This document shows, piece after piece, positions 34,169 to 44,230 of a stretch of 64,000 bases of DNA. The notes below the pieces were generated by a model. The model was given only the letters and a program-made list of their open reading frames with translations. It was not told the origin of the DNA and made no database searches. The DNA is taken from positions 3,410,001-3,474,000 of the forward strand of contig BSBM01000252.1 in assembly GCA_027924585.1 (NCBI GenBank), given 5' to 3'. Within the stretch, counting starts at the first letter, position 1, and every line of letters begins with the position of its first letter. The position numbers were made by a program, and so were the translations under genes. The stretch comes from Larix kaempferi (lineage: Eukaryota; Streptophyta; Pinopsida; Pinales; Pinaceae).

Positions 34169-36716
34169 TGTTGGGCCTGGCCCAAGTTGGGAAAAATTTT
34201 GCTAACAGAAGGAGTTTTAGCTGCAGAGATGAGCGCAGCTCAACAAAAATACAATTTTTTGCAAGTGTTGAGGATGCCGCGAAGTTGCGCGTAGCAACCA
34301 AATTTTGGCAGTACTTCGAGGGTGCTGCGAAGATCAGTGCTGCGAGGAAGAAGTGCTGCGAAGTGACTAGTCCACGTGGAGTCGACAAAGCAGAGTGCTA
34401 GACGGAGGACAGGCACGGGTACCGGTTAGACCATTGGCAGTCTAGTTTTGGCAAAGATGCTTCAGGGAGGCCGAGTGGCGGCCAGGTGTACGAGGCTGTT
34501 AGAGGAAGAAGGGTCTGATGAAATTGACTGGGAGCTGATCCAGCTGTACCAGGATGTTAGAGGAAGAGCGGCTCGAGGAAAGTGACCTGTTGGTGTGCGC
34601 ACAACACAAAGGTAGATAGCGATAGGATGAAGGCGTGGAGGACTGCCATGATGTAGCACTCGCTACATGAGGCCAACAGTTCGATTTAGAGAAACTGTAG
34701 TAGTTTTGGAAACCTTAAGGGTTTTGGCCTTTAGCATTGTAAATACATGACCTACGGGAATGATCTATTTAAGGAGGCAATTTTGTATGGGAAAGGTTTG
34801 TTGTTGTTGTTAGAATCTTAGTACTGAGCATTGTAAAATATTTCTGAGTAAATATATTGTAAAGGATCTGTAGCCAAGTGTACGGAGACCTATCTGAGAG
34901 AGAAGAGAGTCTGCAACTAAGCTTGCAGACTAAGAACTGTTGTGCCCTCCCCAAAAGATATATATAACAACAGTTCTTGAGGACGTAGCTTCCCACTCAG
35001 GGGAGTGAACCACGTTAAATATCGTGCAGTGTGGTTGTGTTGTGTATTGTGCATTTATCTGCTTCCTGTGAATGAATGTCTAAATTTTCCCTTGCATACT
35101 GTTATGATAGAACTTTTATATGTATTTTCCATCAGGAGAATATGGAAATAATAGGTTAAGTTCTGCATGAATAGATGAATGGTGAATGTTTGGCCTCTAC
35201 TTATGAAGCAGTAATGAATCAGTTATTCAGCTAAGTGTTAGATATTGTTTAAGCTCTTTTACATTACGTAGTAGGAAGAATGCATGGTAGTTGGACTGTC
35301 TCCGTAGCACATGGTTGAGCAATGAACACCCCGAGCGAATGGATGAATAACTGAATGTTAATAAATGCAGTACTCTAGTTAATAGAAAATATTTCGAGTC
35401 TTAGTGTGAGCTGCATCGGCCACAGTTACAAGGAAATTCCATGGAAGTAGAAGTCTATCGTCGTGCAGCCTTGCCCCGCAGCACACGTCTCGTGTCGCAT
35501 TGCACAGTATGTCAAACAAAACAACTCATCACCTACTGTGGAAACTTGATTCTACAGTACTCCATAGATACACCTCAGGTGAGACCTCAACCTGCAAACA
35601 AGTTGTTGCTGAAAGGGCTAGTGCGAAGGGGTTTTGTTGGTCAAGGGGAAACCGCGAAGAACCTGGGTCTTTATTGAAAACCCTCTGGGTCAGCATATGA
35701 TAAGCCAACAATATGGTTGATATGAAGCATGTGCATAGCATAAGAATGGGATTGATTCAATGTATGTTGATTCATCATCTACTTGGGATAGATATGCTGA
35801 GGCATTACTATTTGTGTGTGTGCAATTGTGCTTATTTCCACTTTGTTTATATTGGTTATGTTTTTGCACACATAAGTTTTTATTTATTATGAATTTCTTA
35901 GTAATGAACGGGGCTGAGTTTTCCAATAAGCTTGATAAGTTTGGTTCACGTTTCCTTCCTAGCACCGGGTTGATGGAAAGGGACATGACACTTGGGGGTG
36001 AACCACGTTAAATTCTTTTTTGTGTGATTGTTATATGTTTGCACTTGTTTATTTTCTTACAATGAATTCTTGAACTCCTGCTTATTGGTTTATGTGTTTA
36101 CTTTTATATGTATTCACCATGGAATGAGGATGGGAATAATATGTTAAGTATCACATATGTGGATGAATGCTAGAGGCATAAGTATTTCTAAGTCTCTGAA
36201 TGTATGAATTGGTTGGACAATTACTTAATAGAGAATGTCTACATAGTGCGCAACACCGGAAGTGCACAGTATATTATGTCTGTCATATTGCATGGATCAT
36301 AAGATAAATAAGACGAGGTAATAGTGGATGCATAATATTTGTTAAGTACAATTAATTGAGGTAGTTAAGTGTCGAGAAGGAAGCGTGGCTATCAGTGGCA
36401 TTGTCCTACTGTTGAATAAGACGTGAACCACGCAGTCCTTGGATGCACGAGTTGTGCAACATTCTAACTCTTAGAAGTGTCATCCCGTAGTGCAGGCCTC
36501 ATGGCGCACTTCCCACCACATTTGTTTAAAGCACTCATCACCTGGTTGTGGAAATCTGATTCCACAGCCTCCCATAACTTCGCCTTGGGTGAGACCTCAG
36601 TTTGCTTACAGATTGTTGCCGAAAGGGCTGGTGAAAAGGGCTTTTGTTGGTTCCTCGAACCACTAAGAACCTGGGTCTACATTGGAAACCTCTAGAACAG
36701 TTATTCAAGCCAACAA
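34169..36716 (+). mobile_element. LTR-H copy 2, probable 5' LTR of GypG
   Basis: It starts TGTTGGGCCTGGCCCAAG and matches all three segments of copy 1. A CTATTTAAG core promoter lies at 34766-34774. Two possible ends occur, both AAGCCAACA (about 35703-35711 and about 36706-36714), because the last kilobase is duplicated. Either end complements the TGTTGG start. No Met primer site follows either end, so the LTR/internal border is uncertain. Confidence 0.6.
34985..36716 (+). repeat. Diverged tandem duplication of about 1 kb in LTR-H copy 2
   Basis: Block 1 (about 34990-35712) and block 2 (about 35985-36716) share GTGAACCACGTTAAAT at their starts and, near their ends, CTCATCACCT, GGTGAGACCTCA, a GCTGAAAGGGCT variant, GAACCTGGGTCT and AAGCCAACA. 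The offset is about 995 bp. The copies are clearly diverged, so the duplication is old. Confidence 0.8.
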
Positions 36717-36771
36717 ATGGTTATGTTTCCGCACTAAGAATACGTGATGAGTTGCCTTGCTTGAAGGAGTG

Positions 36772-39330
36772 ATGTGTGACAAAGACCAGATATCGCTGAA
36801 TGTAGAAAATTGGCACCCAGACAAGAAGGATATTTGGGACTAGTGTGACAAGACAGAGAGAGAATTCGCAAGGAAGGAGAATAGACACCTGCGTCTCTCT
36901 GACATCCAGTGGTTGAACAAATACCTGTGGAAAGACGTTCACCAGGTTTTATGGGCAAGTTTTGGAAATGAGTTACACGAGTGGTTATCGAGGCTCGCAG
37001 AGTGGAAGAACTGTTTCCAAATAGGAGAACCTACCAAGTGGACTCCAAAACACATTCAGAGGCTTAAAGAAATAGATAGCCCAATCTCAAGAGCAATCGA
37101 ATTTTGGGTTGATAGTACACTAGAAAGATTCATGACGCAGTTCGATGTGGACATGCTAAAGTCCTACAGTGCAATAGAAGCATATTTTTGAAAGGGTTTC
37201 AGAGGTAAGTACGTGAACAATTTTAGTTTATATATTAAAATGATTTTAGCTGAGAAAGGCGTTTTAAGAATGTAGTAAAATTTTGCAGAAATTTTGAATC
37301 TGTAATGATCAATAGCATTTATAGTGAGTCTGACGAAGAGACACATAATTTGAGAAGTGGAAAAAGATATAAATATACTCCTAAGAAGACTTCCAGTGAA
37401 CATGGACTCCACATAGATATTGATTCACAAGCCGAACCTAATAGCCAAACCACACCTCCATCTTCCACCTATTAGCCTATTACTCTGTAGAATCCACCGG
37501 TTGTGAACACCACGCATCCCATTGTACAAAATCCACCAGTTCAGAACCCCCTAGTTGTGAATATCCCTAGTACTAAAAATATTCTGAATCAGAACATTCC
37601 GTGCAATACCACTTTCACTTTTGCCGCTTAGAACCCTACGTAGAACCCTACACCACCTAGAAGAAGGATGATTGATGGTATTAAGTTGTCGATATTCAAA
37701 GGGACGGGTCTATAATACCTTGAGCAACATTGGTTTCTATGTGAAGCCCTAAAATAAGTTCAGGATGATGTTGTGAAGAGAGCGCATCTCATTACAACAT
37801 TTAGAGACAAAGCCTTGAATTGGTTCATGAAGTATTCTGATGGACATCAACGAACCCTAGTTGAGATTAAGGCTACACTATTGAGTGAGTTCAAGAAACC
37901 AAATTCAGAATCCCAATGTATCATAGAGTTGAAGGAAATCAAGTAGAAACCTAATGAGACAATCTGGGAATTTGACCAGAAATTTAAAACACTCTTGGAC
38001 CAAGTAAGTTTCGTCATAGCACCGCAACAGCACCAGGAATGGTTTATACCCACGTTGTTTCCCCATATCAGACTACCATTGATGCAACATAAAGTGGCTT
38101 CGCAGGAAGAAGCCTTGGAGATCGTGATGAAGTTATAAGCTTCACCCATTGGAGAAACTAGCACTGGGATGTCTCAGATTCAGACCCAGCTGGCTACCCT
38201 GACACTAGAACTACATGATATGAAGAATGGAAAGCAAGAGAGACAAGAAGTCTAGTGTACAGGATGTAAGGGAGAAGGACACACTAAGGATCATTTTCCT
38301 TTATTCCAATAATTCCTTAACATGGGTGTACCAAACCCATTAAATCAGAACCAAGGGCCATGGTGTGAGATCTGAAGAACTAGAGGACACTGGCCAGAGG
38401 ACTGTTATTTAATTCAAAAATATGTGAGAACACCTAAAAACCTATATTGCAATTTTTGTAAGTTAGTTTGGCATGATGAGTCCAACTGTTGTGCATATGA
38501 TCTCATGTTGGAAAGTTAGAAAGATATCGATCATATGTATGCAGGAGTATATAGAGTCCAAGAAGAGACTCCGTAGAAACAAGATAATGCGCAGCATGAT
38601 CAAGGCCCATACAGAGGCCACAAAGGATACCGCAGAAGAGGAAGAATTGTCGGCCCATCATAAGGAAGAGGCCTAGGCCAGGTAATATGTTATAACTGTG
38701 GCCAACCAGGTCATGTGTCTAGAGATTGTACCAACCCATGCATGACGTGTAGTTATTAAAAATATTTGAATCATGTTATTGAAGACTGCCCAGTGTTAGC
38801 GGAAGAAATGTAGAAACGAAAGCAAGATGCGTCGAACCCGAATATTCAGTTGATCGGAGCACAGAGAAGGGATGCATACCCAAGCATCAATTTGGTGATG
38901 CGAAGTGGCACTGCAATAGGAAGAGATAGAGGAGAAGAAGCTTCAACTTCAGGAGGCTTTGATACTAAGAAAACTCCTACTGAAACAATTTGGATCAGAA
39001 AAGCTACTGGGAAGGAACCTACCTTCGATCTAGAGAAAAATAAAGGTTTATTCCTAGAAGCACAGGATATTTTCAAAGAACCGCCACCTACTTCACCAAG
39101 AATCCCATTGTCCACTGAAGTATTATAGACATAGGATATGCCAGTGGCATATGACAGAACATGCAGTGCAGCAGACACAGGAACCTCTGTTGAGCAGTTC
39201 CTAAGGAGCTACATGAAATTACTAAAGAGTGCAGATGTTGTGGAAGAATTAGAAAATTTATTGAGCCAGTGTGAGCCACATAGTGAGGTAGATACTACCC
39301 AAGGCGCAGTTTAGCAGATCAAGAAACACA
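36772..39330 (+). pseudogene. GypG Gag with five zinc knuckles
   Basis: The first ATG in the coding frame is at 36772. A first segment (to 37190) is rich in Trp and charged residues (FGNELHEWLSRLAEWKN). After a frameshift near 37270 there is a Retrotrans_gag-like domain (about 37665-38140; RDKALNWFMKY, ELKEIK, FDQKFKTLL). Five CCHC-type knuckles follow at about 38256, 38361, 38449, 38692 and 38749. The third (CNFCKLVWHDESNC) and fourth (CYNCGQPGHVSRDC) are intact; the others have lost a Cys, two of them to stop codons. Roughly fifteen stops interrupt the frame. Most Ty3/gypsy Gags have one or two knuckles, so five is unusual. Confidence 0.75.
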
Positions 39331-39890
39331 AAAGATTAGGCCGAGAAATGCAGCTTAGTGCGCAGATAGGAGACTATGAAATGGATGAGATCATCCTTGA
39401 TCTTGGATCAGAAGTAAATGTCTTGACTAAGCAAACATGGCAACAGATGGGGAGACCAAAGTTGTTGTGGTAACCCATATAGTTGAAATTGGCCAACTAG
39501 CTAACATTTATACCTTTTGGGAGACTGGCCAATGTTATTGTTGATATCGATGGAGTGTGAAGCTATGTAGACTTCAAGGTCATTGAAATTGTGGATGATA
39601 GTCAACCTTATCCAGCATTGTTGAGTATAGTCAGCCATTATAAATTTGAAGACAAAGAAGATGATATTTGAAGGTCAGGACATAAGGGTCATCACACCAT
39701 TGGACGCTTTAGACGGAGAAAGATACAGTGAGATGATTCAAGAAGAATCAAGAGCTCAAGACCTGGACCACATATACAAAATGACTATGAATGATGCTGA
39801 CTATATTAATCCTACTGCGGATGGAACACTCAGTTGGCGATGTGACATTTCTTGCATCTCATACTTGGACACAGGACTGGAGAACTAGCA
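39331..39890 (+). pseudogene. GypG aspartic protease
   Basis: ILDLGSEVNVL (about 39395) is the catalytic region (D-L-G-S). FGRLANVIVDIDGV and YVDFKVIEIVDD follow, then PYPALLSI, the position of the family's ALLG motif. A frameshift near 39630 moves reading into the frame with KKMIFEGQDIRVITPLDA and DYINPTADGTLSW (to about 39885). Stops near 39472, 39484, 39505 and 39558 are all one step from CAA, CAG or CGA. Confidence 0.75.
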
Positions 39891-39897
39891 AAGTCGT

Positions 39898-40470
39898 ATG
39901 CATGAAGTATCAGCAAGAAGATGTGCGCAGGTCACGAAGTCATTGCGCTGGACTGGAAAAGAGGTAAGTCCAATTCCCACCTATGATGGTTCATCTAATG
40001 TTTATTCCTTTATCAAAGAATATATTGTCTCAGTTACAATTGAGCATCGCTTACCAGCACTAGACATGGAACTGCGTGAGACACCTGCCAGATGGTGGGA
40101 TGTGCATAAGCAGACATTGACCACATGGGATCAATGCAGAATCAAGATGTAGATCAGGTTCGCCGAGAAGGTTGCATTGACCTTTGAAAAGTATAACGCA
40201 CAGACAGATCCAAGGGATCATATTGAAATCTGTTCAGAAGCATGGGAGGAGAGACCACATACAGGATAGGTTCATCTATTTGTACATACATTCAAGGAGA
40301 AGACTCCGAAGAAATGGTACCTGGATACAGAGTTGAGCAGGGGAACTATAGAATAGTCTATCCTAGTTGCGAATTTCCAGAAGACCTTCAGTTTCGAAGA
40401 CGAGAGTCCTAGCATAATGATGCTTTACAGATTATTCAGGAAAGAATACTTAGACCAGAATGTCCACATA
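39898..40470 (+). pseudogene. GypG second Gag-like domain between protease and RT
   Basis: After CAQVTKSLRW the sequence reads TPARWWDVHK, FAEKVALTFEKYNAQTDPRDH, LFVHTFKEKTPKKWYLDTEL and ANFQKTFSFEDE. This has the layout of a Retrotrans_gag domain: a Trp-rich start, a helix ending KKWYL and a final NFQKTFSFE. Three TAG stops interrupt it (about 40150, 40267 and 40351). From memory, similar sequences follow the protease in some plant Ty3 lineages; I could not verify this. Confidence 0.55.
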
Positions 40471-40475
40471 GAAAC

Positions 40476-42210
40476 ATGACATTAGAGGAATTCTTTGGAG
40501 ATATAGAGGTACCTAAAAACCTACAGCCAGAGTCAACAGAACAGATAGAGCATGCAATGGAATGTTATAATCTAGCTGAAGAGTCCAAATATAAAGAAGA
40601 AGGTGATGAGGAGGACCCGCACAACATAAACATACCTAAATCAGAGGGAGCATGCGATGTAGAGGGACCTCTGCTGGAAATTCCAGACATGAGTGGACCT
40701 GTGAAAACAAGGAAAATGAACATTGGCACCAGCAAAGAGCCGAAGTTCGTATCTATCGGAGACTGTTGGGATGATCAGACGGTCATGGAGATCGCAAACC
40801 TATTACATGAGTATCAGGATTTATTCCCGACGAATTTTAAAAAAATGAAAGGTATTCTAGGCGACTTAGGGGTTATGAAGATACCTCTTAAGCCAGGCAT
40901 GAATCCTATTAAGCAAAGGCCCTATAGGATAAATCCACGATACAAAGAGCGAGTCAAGGCAAAACTCAATAAGATGATCGACGCAGGGATCATCGAGTCG
41001 GTTGAAGAATTAGAGTGGATAAGCCTGATGGTTGTCCAAGACAAGAAAACTAAAGGTGAGATCAGGATCTACGTGGATCTCAGAAAATTGAATGATGCTT
41101 CGATGCATGACCCATTTCCTACTCCTTTCACTGATGAGATGATCGATAACGTTAGAGGAAATGAGGCATACTCTTTCACTGATGGATTTTTGAGATATCA
41201 TCAGATAAGAATTGATCTAGTAGATAGGCAAAAGACCACTTTTGCCACTGAATGGGGGTCATTCCAGTATACAGTAATGTCGTTTGGTCTGAAGAACGTG
41301 CCTGCCATATTTTCTAGAGTCGTGGTCGCAGCATTTAAAGATTTCATGCATAAGTTTTTAGAAGCCTATTTTGATGATTGGACAGTATTTGGGTTGCTGA
41401 AGGACCATTGTGCAAACCTAAGATTTGATGCTAGAAAAGTGCAAATAGAATCAAATTTCATTGAACCTGAAGAAGTGCATCTTTTGTGTACCCTATGGAA
41501 ATCTGTTGGGACACATTGTGTGCAAACAAGGTTTGATGGTTGACACTACGAAGATTGCAATTATTGTAAAATTTCCAGCACCGAATTCAATAAAACAGCT
41601 ACGTATCACATTGGGGCATACCCGTTACTACAGGAAGTTTATAAAAGGTTATGTGCAGATAACTGCGGCAATGGAGAAGCTGTTAAAGAAAGATGTGCAA
41701 TTCATATGGAATGGAGAATGTGAGCAAGGTTTTGACACATTAAAAGAGAAAATGGTAACTGTGTCGATCTTAGTTTTTCCATACTGGGAGAAGCCATTCC
41801 ATGTACATGTTGATGCTTCATGCATAGCATTGGTTTTTGTACTTGCACAACCAAGAGAGGGAGGTATTGACCATCCCATTTCATTTTCAAGCAGGAAACT
41901 CTCATCTACTGAAAAAAATTATACTACCATTGAAACAGAGGGTCTAGCTATGGTCTACGCATTGCATAAATTTAGGCATTATTTGCTTGTTGCGCACTTC
42001 TCTATGTTCACTGACCATTATGATTTGAAATACCTATTCAACAAGCCAGTGTTAGGGGGGTGAATCTGCAGATGGTTGTTACTCTTTCAGGAGTATGACT
42101 TTGAAATAGTGGTTCAGCCTGGCAGATTGAACTTAGGACCTGATCAGCTTTCAAGGATTGAGTCAGGAGAAGAACTGATGAACCTTGAAGACAATATGCC
42201 TAATGCGCAA
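40476..42210 (+). pseudogene. GypG reverse transcriptase and RNase H
   Basis: An ATG-led frame (40476-41543) covers the pre-RT linker and RT. RT has KQRPYRINPRYKERV, DKKTKGEIRIYVDLRKLN, DGFLRYHQIRI, MSFGLKNVPAIFSR and YFDDW (about 41370), a YVDD variant keeping both Asp. A shift near 41430-41480 leads to the thumb and RNase H frame, with LGHIVCKQG, TRYYRKFIKGY, FHVHVDASCIALVFVL, SSTEKNYTTIETEGLAMVYAL and FTDHYDLKYLF. A TGA at 42061 and a TAG at about 42223 are one step from CGA and CAG. Confidence 0.9.
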
Positions 42211-42225
42211 TTGTTTTCTATTTAG

Positions 42226-43512
42226 ATTTCTGATGACCACTATAAGGATATCATAGACTTCTTGACTATTGGGTTGGCACCCATAGATTTTACTACGCAG
42301 CAGAAGAAGCAGCTGGTAGTAAGAGCAACAGACTTCACCATAATTGTCGGTCAACTATACAAATTGGGGCCGAACGAAGTACTGCGTAGGTGTGTTTTAG
42401 AACATGAGAAGCCATTCGTATTGGTGGATGCACATTCAAGTGTAGAGGGAAGTCACTACACAGGAAGAGCCACTGCGCAGATAATATTACAGGTAGGGCT
42501 ACTGTGGCCTACTATTCACAAGGATGCAAAGGAACATTGCCAGAGCTGCGATGTCTGTCAGAGGATAGGAATACCATCACACAGGGACGAAATGCCATTG
42601 AATCCATAGTTAACCCTTTAGGAATTTGAGAAATGGACCATTGACTTTATGGGGCCGATCAACCCACTGGGAAAAAGGACTGGTGTGAGATACATCATCA
42701 CTGCCACCGATTATCTCACCAGATGGGCAGAAGCAAGGCCAGTAAGGGACTGTAGCACAGGTACTGCCACACAGTTCATATTTGAAGACATCCTTACAAG
42801 GTTTGGATTCCCGAAGATTTTAATGAGTGATCAGGGAACTCATTTTCTGAATAGAACAATTGAATCCCTGACTGAAGAGTTCCATATTCACCATGAGAGA
42901 AGTACACCATATCATCCGCAAGAAAATGGAACTGTGGAGGCTTTTAACAAAGTATTGGAGCATGCGCTCAGAATGGTATGCAATGTGAATACGGATGATT
43001 GGGACCTGCGCATTCCAGCTATGTTATGGGCATACAGGACTACATGCAAGAAATTGAATGGCCACACACCTTTTAGGTTGGCCTATGGATAGGAAGCAAT
43101 AATGCCTATGGAGTACATTGTTCCCAACTTGAGGATAGCTGCGTTTACAGGCATGGAAGATCAAGAGGCACTAGAAGGAAGACTTATACGCTTGGTTAAG
43201 TTGGGGGAAGATCGCTTCATCGCAGGATTTCACTAGCAAGTGTAGAAAGATAGAGAAAAATCATGGCATGATCGCCATATCAAGAACAAGTCTTTTCAGG
43301 TAGGTGATCTAGTCCTCTTGTACGATAGCAAATTTATGAAATTTCCTGAAAAGTTTAAGAACCGTTGGCTTGGTCCATATACTATTGTACATGTTACTAA
43401 CGGTGGTGCATCTCAGTTAGCCACGTTAGCAGGAGACAATTTACCTAGATTAGTCAATGGAAATAGGCTAAAACCCTATCAGGATAGCCCTACTTCGCAG
43501 CATCCTCTGTAG
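42226..43512 (+). pseudogene. GypG integrase
   Basis: The N-terminal zinc module is visible as SSVEGSHYTGRA...HCQSCDVCQR (about 42430-42570). The catalytic core keeps [14 protein letters not shown] and [12 protein letters not shown], giving D, D and E. The C-terminus has WHDRHIKNKSFQVGDLVLL and the GPY-like FKNRWLGPYTIVHV (about 43340-43395), but no chromodomain. TAG stops at about 42607, 42619, 43090, 43234 and 43243 are each one step from CAG. The frame closes at 43510-43512. Confidence 0.9.
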
Positions 43513-43593
43513 ACTAAAAAAAAAAGAGAATGAGAAGAAAGAGAAAAACAAGAAGAAAAGAAGAACCACGCAGCTCGAAGCTCCAAAGGGTAG

Positions 43594-44218
43594 TGTTGAT
43601 GTATATGTAACTTCAGAATGTATTTCACATATATGTATATTGTATTCCTATAGAGATGTTATTATTCCTCTATAGGAAAGTGTCATCATTTATATTTGAT
43701 GGGTTATTAGACCACCTTGTTGGGGTCGGCCCTGTATAAGTCATGTGGGTCAAAGGGTTATTAGACCACCCTATTGGGGGTCAGCCATGTGGGCCAAAGG
43801 GTTATTAGACCACCCTAGTGGGGGTCGGCCTAGTCAGCATTATGTTAAGTGGTTAAGTTGAGGCTGACCTAGTTGAGTAAAGGTCAAGTCAAGTTAGTGT
43901 ATAAATAGAGAGTGTGTCTCTCTCATTTTACACATTCTATTCTCTCACTCACACTGTGGAGAGTGGCGCACTTGTGGAGGATGAGGCTCTACTACTAGGA
44001 GAAGACTATCTCTTGTATTCTGGTTGTATCACTGCTCTATCTATCTCTGAGGAAGTTATTGGGGTTTTTCACCTTTATGGTTTTCCCCAAGTGAACTCGG
44101 TGTCTCTTCTGTGCTTGCATTATTGTGTCCATGAATGATATGTTGTAGATTTGCTGTACATGTTGTTCTCTCAGTTAATATCCTAGATCAGATTGAAGTA
44201 AATTCTGAAAATTTAAGA
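43594..44218 (+). mobile_element. Cop1 5' LTR
   Basis: 625 bp, TATAAATA at 43900-43907. The first half contains GGGTTATTAGACCACC three times (43701, 43755, 43799), each followed by a GGGGTCGGCC-like word. Confidence 0.95.
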
Positions 44219-44230
44219 TGGTATCAGAGC
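44219..44230 (+). promoter_or_regulatory. Cop1 primer-binding site, initiator Met-tRNA
   Basis: TGGTATCAGAGC directly abuts the LTR end. Confidence 0.95.

Noticed and set aside
37200-37290. A possible intron in GypG gag (AGGTAAGT near 37204 to TTGCAG near 37288)
   Set aside because: The intervening sequence reads as Gag-like peptide with a single frameshift, and splicing would not restore the frame better than the shift does.
36772-43512. TAG/TAA read as glutamine (alternative genetic code)
   Set aside because: TGA stops and frameshifts occur alongside, intact frames in the same elements use CAG normally, and the elements are of plant type. Decay is simpler.
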